From Chitinophagaceae bacterium (GTDB lineage: Bacteria > Bacteroidota > Bacteroidia > Chitinophagales > Chitinophagaceae): DNA of 12,552 nucleotides. The stretch lies in contig PLEB01000183.1 in assembly GCA_003136915.1 (NCBI GenBank), forward strand, positions 1-12,552, in the 5' to 3' direction. The position numbers and the translations under genes are program-made. The notes below the pieces were generated by a model, which saw only the letters and a list, made by a program, of their open reading frames with translations, had not been told where the DNA came from and did not search any database. Shown piece by piece: positions 1 to 6,300 of the stretch (position 1 is the stretch's first letter; each line of letters begins with the position of its first letter).

Positions 1-371
1 ACTTTCAGCATAAAGTCAAATTCACCTGAGATGATATAACACTCGATCACCTCCGGAAGTTCCTGCATGGTTCTGATAAATTTTGCGCCGGACCGTTTAT
101 TATGCTCTTTCAATGATATATAACAAATGGCCATCAACCCTTTTTTGATCATGGAATGATTTACCAGTGTAGCATACTGAACAATAATTCCTTCATCTTC
201 CATCCTCTTTATGCGTTCATGAACGGGTGTGGTACTGAGATGGACACTGGCCGCGATCTCCCTCACCGTTGCTTTAGCATTCGTTTGTAACATGCGCAAA
301 ATGGCCCTGTCTTTTTCATCCAGGGCGTCGGGTCGACTAGGCGGATTTTCTTTTTGAAGTTCTTTTTGCAT
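1..371 (-). CDS. Lrp/AsnC-family transcriptional regulator, 3' end cut by window edge
   Basis: Reading the minus strand from the ATG at 369-371 gives an open frame of 123 codons that runs off the window start. An N-terminal tail of about 15 residues is followed by DALDEKDRAILRMLQ, the usual opening of an Lrp/AsnC protein. A winged helix-turn-helix follows at about residues 17-65 (ATVREIAASVHLSTTPVHER, then IKRMEDEGII). The start of the RAM ligand-binding domain is visible from about residue 80 (AICYISLKEH, then ELPEVIECYIISGEFDFML). Family members are about 150-160 residues, so roughly the last 30 are missing. These proteins are DNA-binding regulators that respond to amino acids or related small molecules; the effector cannot be read from the sequence. 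It is divergent from the S-adenosylhomocysteine hydrolase gene with 117 bp between the starts, so local control of that gene or of itself is plausible but inferred. No Shine-Dalgarno sequence is seen. Confidence 0.92.
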   Translation of the reverse strand, partial: MQKELQKENPPSRPDALDEKDRAILRMLQTNAKATVREIAASVHLSTTPVHERIKRMEDEGIIVQYATLVNHSMIKKGLMAICYISLKEHNKRSGAKFIRTMQELPEVIECYIISGEFDFMLK

Positions 372-410
372 GGGTCTGCTGGTCGTTTATTCTTAAAATA
401 TCCCCTAAAT

Positions 411-446
411 TATACATTTATTCCAAATTTTCTTATAATATGTATA
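411..446. promoter_or_regulatory. Possible operator: spaced inverted repeat in the lrp-ahcY divergent region
   Basis: TATACAT at 411-417 is the exact reverse complement of ATGTATA at 440-446, with a 22-base AT-rich spacer. It lies in the spacer between the divergent Lrp-type regulator and the ahcY start. Lrp/AsnC proteins commonly bind AT-rich imperfect palindromes upstream of themselves and their neighbours, so this is a candidate site. In DNA this AT-rich, 7-bp arms could arise by chance. Confidence 0.25.
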
Positions 447-462
447 TTTTATTCTACCAACC

Positions 463-470
463 TATCTTTG
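463..470 (+). promoter_or_regulatory. Candidate -7 box of the ahcY promoter (TATCTTTG)
   Basis: TATCTTTG matches the Bacteroidota -7 consensus TAnnTTTG at every fixed position. Transcription would be expected to begin about 6-8 bases downstream, near 477. I see no clear TTTG or TTG -33 element about 19-21 bases upstream, so only the downstream box is supported. If correct, transcription starts on or just before the upstream ATG at 477, which favours the in-frame ATG at 489 as the translation start. Confidence 0.5.
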
Positions 471-488
471 CTGTAAATGATTAAACCC

Positions 489-1814
489 ATGTCAACAAAA
501 ACAAAAAATATTGATCTGCAGCTCCCTTACAAGGTGAAAGATCTGAGTCTCGCTGCCTGGGGCAGGAAGGAAATCCGTTTAGCCGAAGCTGAGATGCCCG
601 GATTAATGTCCATCCGCGCAGAATACGGAAAACAAAAGCCATTGAAGGGCGCGCGCATAGCCGGCTGTCTCCATATGACCATTCAGACTGCGGTCCTCAT
701 TGAAACACTGATGGAGCTTGGCGCTGAAGTTCGCTGGAGTTCATGTAATATTTTCTCAACACAGGATCATGCAGCTGCTGCTATTGCTGCTGCCGGCGTA
801 GGTGTTTTTGCCTGGAAGGGACAATCACTTCAGGAGGCGGACTGGTGTATTGAACAGACTTTATTTTTCGGAAGTACGGATCGTCCGCTCAATATGATTC
901 TTGATGATGGTGGTGATCTCACCAATATGGTTCTGGATTCCTATCCCGAATTGGTTCAGCATTTGAAAGGCATTTCAGAAGAAACGACTACGGGCGTTCA
1001 CCGACTCTATGAAAGAATGGCCAGGGGAACGCTGCCGGTTCCTGCAATCAATGTAAATGATTCTGTTACTAAATCTAAATTCGATAATAAATACGGATGT
1101 AAGGAAAGCCTGGTGGACGCGATCCGTCGTGCAACGGACGTTATGCTTGCCGGCAAGGTAGCTGTCGTCGGCGGATATGGTGATGTGGGTAAGGGTTCCG
1201 CTGCATCCTTAAGCGGAGCAGGTTGCCGCGTGATCGTAACAGAAATCGATCCGATCTGCGCACTGCAGGCTGCTATGGATGGATTTGAAGTAAAGAAAAT
1301 GGATGACGCCGTTAAAGAGGCCGATATTGTCGTTACCGCTTCCGGTTGCCGTGACCTGATAACGGAAAAACATTTCCGCTCACTGAAAGACAAAGCTATT
1401 GTTTGCAATATTGGTCATTTTGATATCGAAATCGATATGGCCTGGATCAATAACAATTATGGTCATACCAAGGATACGATCAAGCCCCAGGTAGATCTGT
1501 ATACCATTGAAGGGAAAGATGTGATCATCCTGGCAGAGGGCCGTTTGGTTAACCTGGGCTGTGCTACCGGTCATCCCAGTTTTGTCATGAGTAATTCATT
1601 CAGCAACCAAACGCTTGCACAGATTGAGCTCTGGCAGAACCATGCGAATTATGAAAACAAAGTATATGTGTTACCCAAACACCTCGATGAAAAAGTAGCC
1701 CGCCTTCACCTGGCCAAGATTGGAGTTGAACTGGACGAGCTGACAGATGCCCAAAGCGAATACCTGGGTATACCAAAACTCGGACCTTTCAAAGCGGATC
1801 ATTATAGATATTAA
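489..1814 (+). CDS. ahcY: S-adenosylhomocysteine hydrolase (adenosylhomocysteinase)
   Basis: This cytosolic enzyme reversibly splits S-adenosylhomocysteine into adenosine and homocysteine, using tightly bound NAD, and so keeps methyltransferases free of product inhibition. The product is 441 residues from the ATG at 489, a normal bacterial length. Visible family signatures, numbered from that Met, are TQDHAAAA (Q92-D93-H94), DDGGDLT with D140, EETTTGVH with E165, the catalytic segment SVTKSKFDN with K195 and D199, the NAD-binding GGYGDVGKG at 228-236, CNIGHFD, and the C-terminal PFKADHYRY, whose Lys and Tyr reach the neighbouring subunit's NAD in known structures. All catalytic residues expected from the human enzyme are present. 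An in-frame ATG at 477 would add MIKP. I prefer 489 because MSTK is a typical family start and a -7-like box ends at 470. A strong hairpin follows at 1841-1875. Confidence 0.97.
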   Translation: MSTKTKNIDLQLPYKVKDLSLAAWGRKEIRLAEAEMPGLMSIRAEYGKQKPLKGARIAGCLHMTIQTAVLIETLMELGAEVRWSSCNIFSTQDHAAAAIAAAGVGVFAWKGQSLQEADWCIEQTLFFGSTDRPLNMILDDGGDLTNMVLDSYPELVQHLKGISEETTTGVHRLYERMARGTLPVPAINVNDSVTKSKFDNKYGCKESLVDAIRRATDVMLAGKVAVVGGYGDVGKGSAASLSGAGCRVIVTEIDPICALQAAMDGFEVKKMDDAVKEADIVVTASGCRDLITEKHFRSLKDKAIVCNIGHFDIEIDMAWINNNYGHTKDTIKPQVDLYTIEGKDVIILAEGRLVNLGCATGHPSFVMSNSFSNQTLAQIELWQNHANYENKVYVLPKHLDEKVARLHLAKIGVELDELTDAQSEYLGIPKLGPFKADHYRY

Positions 1815-1840
1815 TTTTCAGAAAATTGAACAAAACAATA

Positions 1841-1875
1841 AAGCCACGGTTTCGGAGCGATCCAAACTGTGGCTT
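1841..1875. terminator. Bidirectional hairpin terminator between convergent genes
   Basis: AAGCCACGGTTT at 1841-1852 pairs with AAACTGTGGCTT at 1864-1875 in a 12-bp stem with one G-U wobble. Inside it, after an unpaired C, GGA at 1854-1856 can pair with TCC at 1861-1863, closing a GCGA loop of GNRA type. It sits 26 bp after the ahcY stop and 4 bp from the stop of the opposing hydrolase gene. On the minus strand the stem is followed by TTATTGTTTTG, a U-rich tract; on the plus strand the tail (ATGTTTATG) is weaker. It probably serves both genes, and the hydrolase better. Confidence 0.75.
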
Positions 1876-1879
1876 ATGT

Positions 1880-2818
1880 TTATGAAATTGGGAAGGAAGA
1901 ATCCGGATAAGTTGTCGGGTCGCTCAAGAGAGGGTCCCTGATCTCCGGATTTTCTTCATCGTAAAGTGGTTCCTCCTCTTCGGAGCCCACAATAAAATCA
2001 AGCAGGTCCTGATTTAATTTTTCTTTCTGCGTATAAAAAAGGCCATGTGGTTCGCCCTCGTAAATTTTGAATAAAGAATCCGGAATCATCTCCTTGCTTT
2101 TTTTGCCACTGATTTCAACCGGAACGATTTTATCGCTGTCACCGTGGATGATCAGGGTTGGAACGTTAATCTTAAGGAGGTCATTCCTGAAATCTGTTTC
2201 GGAAAAGGATTGGATGCAATCCGTTGTCGCCTTGGGAGAGCCTTCTAATGCCATGGATTGATTCCAGTCCAGAAGTTCCTGGCTCACGGATTTATTCAGA
2301 AAGTGTACTCCGTAAAAGAGTTTTCCAAATTGGGCCAGGAATGCCGGACGATCTTCCCGGATTTGTTTGATAAACCCATTGAATGTTTCCTGAGGAATAC
2401 CTTCGGGGTTGTCACCCGTTTTAAGCATGAATGGAGTAACCGAACTGATCAGGACCACGCGGTGAATTTTTTCAGTTCCGTATTTCCCGATATAGCGGGC
2501 CACTTCTCCGCCTCCCATGGAAAAACCAACCAGGGTCACTTCTTCAAGATTCAATTCGTCTATTATAGATTTGAGATCGCCAGCCAGGTTGTCATAATCA
2601 TAACTTCCCCAGGGTTTGTCCGATTTGCCAAATCCCCTGCGGTCGTACACGATACAACGAAGGCCATATTTGGGTAGTTCGCTCAACTGATATTCCCACA
2701 TGGAAGAGTTGAGCGGCCAGCCATGAATAAAAATCACCGGTTTCCCATGGAGGGTATCTTCGTAATACAGGTTTACCGGTGGGGCTATGGAACTTTTTGA
2801 ACTTTGTATGTAAGGCAT
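1880..2818 (-). CDS. Alpha/beta hydrolase, non-heme chloroperoxidase/arylesterase type, with acidic C-terminal tail
   Basis: This is a 312-residue alpha/beta-hydrolase-fold protein with no signal peptide, so probably cytosolic. The full catalytic set is visible: the oxyanion-hole loop FIHGWP (H32-G33-W34), YDRRGFGKSD at 58-67, the nucleophile elbow GFSMGG with Ser100, the acid in HGDSDKIVP (D229, or possibly D227), and His258 in GEPHGLF. This pattern fits the cofactor-free haloperoxidase/esterase branch; the physiological substrate cannot be told. Members usually end close to the last helix (LNQDLLDFI, about residue 276). Here about 34 more residues follow, very rich in Glu, Asp and Pro and probably disordered. 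The gene starts 25 bp after the stop of the Tat-signal TIM-barrel gene on the same strand and is probably cotranscribed with it. It ends beside the hairpin at 1841-1875. The ATG has no Shine-Dalgarno sequence. Confidence 0.9.
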   Translation of the reverse strand: MPYIQSSKSSIAPPVNLYYEDTLHGKPVIFIHGWPLNSSMWEYQLSELPKYGLRCIVYDRRGFGKSDKPWGSYDYDNLAGDLKSIIDELNLEEVTLVGFSMGGGEVARYIGKYGTEKIHRVVLISSVTPFMLKTGDNPEGIPQETFNGFIKQIREDRPAFLAQFGKLFYGVHFLNKSVSQELLDWNQSMALEGSPKATTDCIQSFSETDFRNDLLKINVPTLIIHGDSDKIVPVEISGKKSKEMIPDSLFKIYEGEPHGLFYTQKEKLNQDLLDFIVGSEEEEPLYDEENPEIRDPLLSDPTTYPDSSFPIS

Positions 2819-2843
2819 AACACGAGTATTTAACGATGAATCA

Positions 2844-3755
2844 TTAATACCCCCAGTTTTTCATTATCGCCAGATCCTGACGGCAGGTATCGACGGGATC
2901 CATGCCCTGATAGGACTCCTGCTCAATAATGAAGTATTTGGTACCACCTGATTTTCTTCCAATGTCGCAGATTTCCTTTGTGCCTACGATACCTTTTCCG
3001 AGGATGGTGCTTTCGTACTTTTCCCCTTTGCCCGTCGTACTCGGGATCTCATCTTTTACATGCATGAGTTCAAAGCGGCCGGGATATTTTGTGGCTACAT
3101 CAATCGCTTTGGCTCCTCCATTGTAGAGATTCCCCATATCGAGTTGTTGGGCAACCAGAGCCGGATCCGTATTTTCCATGATCAGGTCATACAGAAGCCT
3201 GCCATCGATTTTAGTGCTGAACTCAAAATCGTGGTTGTGATAGCCAAATTTCATACCGGACTTTTTACAAAGTTCCCCGGATTTGTTAAACACATCCATA
3301 TAGGCTTTAAAATCAGTCATGTTCTTGCGAAGGCTGTCATCCAACCAGGGAGAAACCAGGTATTTCTGACCGGCAATTGCAGCATCCTCCACCGTATTCT
3401 TCCAGTTATCAGAAAAATCCATTTTAGTGAAATCATAGTCCGACGGCCTCATCACCACATGACCGCTGACCATGTCAAGATTGTAGCCCTCCAGCAGTTT
3501 TTTGAAATCAGCTGGTGAATACCCGTAGAATTTCCGGTTATGATAATTGGCGTGCTCCACATAACGGTAACCAATATCCGATAATTGCTTTAGGGTTCCG
3601 GAAGGATCTTTATCCATAGCGTCGCGCACGGAATACAATTGTACCCCGACATAAATATCAGAATCAGCTAAGGCAAATAATTTATGGGATCCGATGGCCA
3701 GGGCTGCAACGGAAAGTCCGCCTGTTTTCAGAAAGTTTCTTCGTGATGTACTCAT
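2844..3755 (-). CDS. Tat-exported sugar phosphate isomerase/epimerase-like TIM-barrel protein
   Basis: The 303-residue product opens with MSTSRRNFLKTGGLSVAALA, a twin-arginine signal (SRRNFLK at 4-10) with a hydrophobic stretch to about residue 30, so the folded protein is likely exported to the periplasm or envelope. The rest matches the xylose-isomerase-like TIM-barrel (AP endonuclease 2) family: VGVQLYSVRD at 36-45, YVEHAN at 65-70, GYHNHDFEF at 171-179, QQLDMGNL at 203-210, LMHVKD at 230-235 and IIEQE at 276-280. E68, H173, H175, D206, H232 and E278 are likely metal or substrate ligands by family analogy. Bacteroidota carry many such exported proteins, usually annotated as sugar phosphate isomerase/epimerase, and a periplasmic location argues against a phosphorylated substrate. 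Substrate and reaction are unknown. It is followed by the alpha/beta hydrolase 25 bp downstream and preceded by a 128-bp repeat-bearing spacer. Confidence 0.9.
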   Translation of the reverse strand: MSTSRRNFLKTGGLSVAALAIGSHKLFALADSDIYVGVQLYSVRDAMDKDPSGTLKQLSDIGYRYVEHANYHNRKFYGYSPADFKKLLEGYNLDMVSGHVVMRPSDYDFTKMDFSDNWKNTVEDAAIAGQKYLVSPWLDDSLRKNMTDFKAYMDVFNKSGELCKKSGMKFGYHNHDFEFSTKIDGRLLYDLIMENTDPALVAQQLDMGNLYNGGAKAIDVATKYPGRFELMHVKDEIPSTTGKGEKYESTILGKGIVGTKEICDIGRKSGGTKYFIIEQESYQGMDPVDTCRQDLAIMKNWGY

Positions 3756-3783
3756 GGCAAAGTCGTTTTAATGAAAGATTTTT

Positions 3784-3791
3784 TAAAGTTA
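3784..3791 (-). promoter_or_regulatory. Weak candidate -7 box for the Tat-signal gene
   Basis: On the minus strand this reads TAACTTTA, seven of eight positions compatible with TAnnTTTG (the last base differs). A TTTA lies about 19-20 bases further upstream at the -33 distance, at the edge of the A/T inverted repeat. The predicted transcript would start about 20 bases before the ATG at 3755. This is a weak call. Confidence 0.25.
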
Positions 3792-3809
3792 TCTGATTTG
3801 AGTCTTTTG

Positions 3810-3829
3810 GTAAAAAAAGTTTTTTTTAC
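3810..3829. repeat. A/T inverted repeat in the gtrA to Tat-gene spacer
   Basis: GTAAAAAAA at 3810-3818 and TTTTTTTAC at 3821-3829 are exact 9-base inverted arms separated by GT. On the minus strand the element lies between the gtrA stop and the next gene's start, so the T run could help end the gtrA transcript, although an A-T stem with a two-base loop is a poor hairpin. It overlaps the area where the downstream gene's -33 element would lie. Confidence 0.4.
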
Positions 3830-3836
3830 GCATAAA

Positions 3837-3896
3837 GCTGAACGCTGAATTGGTTGACCGTTGGCGGCCTCAACGCTCTCCTGTCAACTGTCAACT
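3837..3896. repeat. Two short heptamer direct repeats and a bulged hairpin at the gtrA 3' end
   Basis: GCTGAAC/GCTGAAT lie head-to-tail at 3837-3843 and 3844-3850, and GTCAACT occurs twice head-to-tail at 3883-3889 and 3890-3896. Between them, GTTGACCGTTG (3853-3863) can pair with CAACG (3871-3875) plus GTCAAC (3883-3888) around a 7-base loop and a 7-base bulge. The second heptamer pair overlaps the last codons and stop of the GtrA gene (3884-3886). It looks like remnants of short tandem heptamer repeats. There is no clear U tract directly after the stem on the minus strand, so I do not call it an intrinsic terminator. Confidence 0.45.
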
Positions 3897-4405
3897 TTTT
3901 CAAGTTCGGGCTCAGCGTGCCGGGACACGCGTTCTGTGTTCTTAAAAGTAAAATTCTTCTGAGTTAGATAGCTGAAAAAAACAACGATCGCTGTGGTGAA
4001 TATTTTCGCAATGGTTGGATAAATATGGAATTTTTCAACGAACAAACGGATAAAAAGATAGTTCAGCAATATACAAATAACCACCAGCAGGAAATAGCGG
4101 AAAAGCTGTACACGGCCATGAAGACTGGATCCTGGGAACACAACATGACGCATCATAAGAAAACCAGTGGGAAAGCTCACCATAAAAGACATGATAAATG
4201 CTGCGATATAGGGCTTGAACGCCAATGGGCCTACATGCAGCACATGCTTTTGCAGAATGAAATTATAACTGATAAAAAAAATGAAAATGTCAAGTAGGGT
4301 GTTGGCACCCCCGCAGGCAGCATAGCGGAAGGTCTGGATGGGCAGCAGCTTTTGGAAGGGCGGATAAAAAAAATCTATAAAAGAAATGATCTGCTTTTTT
4401 GGCAT
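3884..4405 (-). CDS. GtrA-family four-helix membrane protein
   Basis: The 173-residue product starts MPKKQIISFIDFF and has four predicted membrane segments, at about residues 26-50, 66-90, 101-123 and 131-150. It shows GtrA-family marks: FRYAACGGANTLLDIFIF in helix 1, then PYIAAFIMSFMVSFPTGFLMMRHVVF, and near the end FFSYLTQKNFTF, the usual closing motif. GtrA-like proteins are thought to help move polyprenyl-linked sugars across the inner membrane, and are often near glycosyltransferases. None is next to it here, so its partner is unknown. The frame is open further up, to an ATG at 4483, but that extension has no family match and would run over the argS -7 box, so I use the ATG at 4405. About 20 polar residues follow the last helix, and the final ones are encoded by a short heptamer repeat, which suggests a drifting 3' end. 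It is divergent from argS. Confidence 0.88.
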   Translation of the reverse strand: MPKKQIISFIDFFYPPFQKLLPIQTFRYAACGGANTLLDIFIFFISYNFILQKHVLHVGPLAFKPYIAAFIMSFMVSFPTGFLMMRHVVFPGSSLHGRVQLFRYFLLVVICILLNYLFIRLFVEKFHIYPTIAKIFTTAIVVFFSYLTQKNFTFKNTERVSRHAEPELEKVDS

Positions 4406-4468
4406 AAATTCCGTAACCTCTCGCGCGAAGGTAATATAAAGGGCTGAAATAGTGAACCTAACAAATCC

Positions 4469-4476
4469 TACTTTTG
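4469..4476 (+). promoter_or_regulatory. Candidate -7 box of the argS promoter (TACTTTTG)
   Basis: TACTTTTG matches TAnnTTTG at all fixed positions. Transcription would start near 4483, leaving a leader of roughly 8-11 bases before the ATG pair at 4491/4494. This supports starting ArgS there rather than at the in-frame GTG at 4452, which lies upstream of the box. No clear -33 TTTG is seen at the usual distance. Confidence 0.5.
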
Positions 4477-4490
4477 CCGTCAATTTATTT

Positions 4491-6272
4491 ATGATGGAAC
4501 TCGTTCCCCGGATAAAAGAAATTGTTCAGTCTGTTTTGGATCAGAATTACCATCTCAGAATGGAATCAGAAGCCATCCTGGTGAATGAAACCAAGCCTGA
4601 ATTCACCGGAGATTATACCGTCGTGCTGTTTTCTATCAGTAAAACCCTGAAAATAAATCCGGATATCATGGGTGAAGAACTTGGCGAGTCCATGCTGAAT
4701 GCTCAGCCCGGGCTTTTCAGGAGTTTTAACATAATCAAAGGATTTCTAAACCTGGTGATTACAGACGGTATATTATGCGATTTTCTGGAGAGCCGGTATG
4801 AAGATCCGGGATACGGCTTCAAACCCTCCAATAGCGGCCGGGTAATGGTAGAATATTCTTCTCCCAATACAAATAAACCCTTGCACCTGGGCCATCTCAG
4901 GAACAATTTTCTCGGTTGGAGTGTGGCCGCATTATATCGTGCCAATGGGTATACGATCATCAAGACCTGTATAGCAAACGACAGGGGCATCCATATTTGC
5001 AAGAGCATGCTTGCCTGGAAACTTTTTGCCAATGGCGCAACCCCCGGGAGCACAGGAATCAAGGGCGATCATTTTGTTGGCGATTTCTATGTTTTGTTCA
5101 GCAAGGCATTAAAAAATGAAGTTGCACTGCTGGAAGCTGGGGGAATGAGCCGAGAACTGGCGGAGAAGGAAGCTCCCCTGATGAAAGCGGCGCAGGAAAT
5201 GCTGCTTGCCTGGGAAGCGGGCGACCCGGATACCATTGCACTATGGAAAAAAATGAACAATTGGGTGTACGAAGGTTTTGAAATTACCTACCGGCGAATC
5301 GGCAGCGATTTTGATAAAATTTACTATGAAAGCGAGACCTACCTTCTTGGAAAGGATCTGGTGGAAGAAGGCCTGAACAAGCATGTTTTTTATCGGAAGG
5401 ATGATGGCAGCGTATGGATTGATCTGCGGGAAGACGGACTGGATGAAAAGATCGTTCAGCGGAGCGATGGAACTGCTGTTTATATCACACAGGATATCGG
5501 ACTCGTGGTAAGAAAATATGAGCAATATCATATGGATCGAAGCATCTATGTGGTAGCAGACGAGCAGAATTATCATTTCAAAGTACTTAAGCTGATCTGC
5601 CAGAAACTACAACTTCCTTCCGCTGTTGGAATTTTCCATTTGTCGTATGGGCTTGTGGAACTCCCTTCAGGAAGAATGAAAACCCGGGAAGGAAATGTTG
5701 TTGATGCAGATGATATCATAGACGAAATGAACAGGATTGCGGAGGAGCACACCAATGAGCTGGGCAAGGTGGAGGGTTTTACAAAGGAGGAAAGAACTGA
5801 ATTGTATGATACCATCGGTCTGGGTGCTTTGAAATTTTTCCTCCTGCGTGTTGATCCGAAAAAAAGAATGGTTTTTAATCCTGATGAATCTATAGATTTT
5901 CGTGGATTCACAGGGCCTTTTGTGCAATACACCTATGCCAGGATAAGATCGATCTTAAGAAAAGAAACCGTCGGAAAACTTTACGCGGACCAGGCTTTGC
6001 CTCTGTTGCCTCTGGAAAAAGCAGTGATCCTGGCACTCGAGAAATATGAAGGCCTGCTTCATACGGCCTGCCAGGAAATGAATCCTTCACTTGTGGCGAA
6101 CTATGCTTTTAGTCTCGCTAAAATTTTCAATTCTTTTTATGTGGAGCATTCCGTCGGGCGTGCCGAATCAGACCATAAAAAACAGCTGCGTATTCGCATG
6201 TGCATGCTAACATCCACTGTGCTGAGATCGGCTACGGGTCTTTTAGGCATCAGGGTGCCGGAACGAATGTAA
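4491..6272 (+). CDS. argS: Arginyl-tRNA synthetase
   Basis: This cytosolic class I synthetase charges tRNA-Arg with arginine using ATP. The product is 593 residues from the ATG at 4491 (592 if 4494 is used), within the normal range. Visible parts, in order: the N-terminal ArgRS-specific domain, about 1-105; the catalytic Rossmann core with PNTNKPLHLGHLRNN, whose HIGH motif is HLGH at 132-135; a region with QRSDGTAVYITQDIG; the KMSKS-equivalent loop GRMKTREGN at 394-402 (M396-K397-T398-R399-E400-G401); and the all-helical DALR anticodon-binding domain from about QYTYARIRSIL (479) to the end, closing on LLGIRVPERM. The non-canonical KMSKS loop is common in ArgRS and is not a defect. The in-frame GTG at 4452 is rejected as the start because a -7 box lies at 4469-4476. 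It is divergent from gtrA, and a Sir2 gene follows after 28 bp, probably on the same transcript. Confidence 0.97.
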   Translation: MMELVPRIKEIVQSVLDQNYHLRMESEAILVNETKPEFTGDYTVVLFSISKTLKINPDIMGEELGESMLNAQPGLFRSFNIIKGFLNLVITDGILCDFLESRYEDPGYGFKPSNSGRVMVEYSSPNTNKPLHLGHLRNNFLGWSVAALYRANGYTIIKTCIANDRGIHICKSMLAWKLFANGATPGSTGIKGDHFVGDFYVLFSKALKNEVALLEAGGMSRELAEKEAPLMKAAQEMLLAWEAGDPDTIALWKKMNNWVYEGFEITYRRIGSDFDKIYYESETYLLGKDLVEEGLNKHVFYRKDDGSVWIDLREDGLDEKIVQRSDGTAVYITQDIGLVVRKYEQYHMDRSIYVVADEQNYHFKVLKLICQKLQLPSAVGIFHLSYGLVELPSGRMKTREGNVVDADDIIDEMNRIAEEHTNELGKVEGFTKEERTELYDTIGLGALKFFLLRVDPKKRMVFNPDESIDFRGFTGPFVQYTYARIRSILRKETVGKLYADQALPLLPLEKAVILALEKYEGLLHTACQEMNPSLVANYAFSLAKIFNSFYVEHSVGRAESDHKKQLRIRMCMLTSTVLRSATGLLGIRVPERM

Positions 6273-6300
6273 TCGTTCCCATATCAATTGCACGAATTCT

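Noticed and set aside
372..476. SAM or SAH riboswitch upstream of ahcY
   Set aside because: The spacer is short and AT-rich, has no recognisable SAM-II or SAH aptamer helices, and the predicted transcript start leaves almost no leader.
1007..1408. 133-residue open frame on the minus strand inside ahcY
   Set aside because: It is a reading-frame shadow of a fully conserved gene and has no recognisable domain; other antisense frames within argS and glgB were rejected for the same reason.
2819..2843. Imperfect palindrome in the gap between the Tat-signal gene and the hydrolase
   Set aside because: It is short, AT-rich and mismatched, and lies in a 25-bp gap within a likely operon.
4406..4483. 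Upstream extension of the GtrA gene to an ATG at 4483 (26 extra residues)
   Set aside because: The extra residues do not resemble GtrA N-termini, and the extension would overlap the argS -7 box and fill nearly all of the divergent promoter region.
4452..4490. GTG at 4452 as the ArgS start
   Set aside because: A full TAnnTTTG box lies at 4469-4476, downstream of it, and the added 13 residues do not look like an ArgRS N-terminus.
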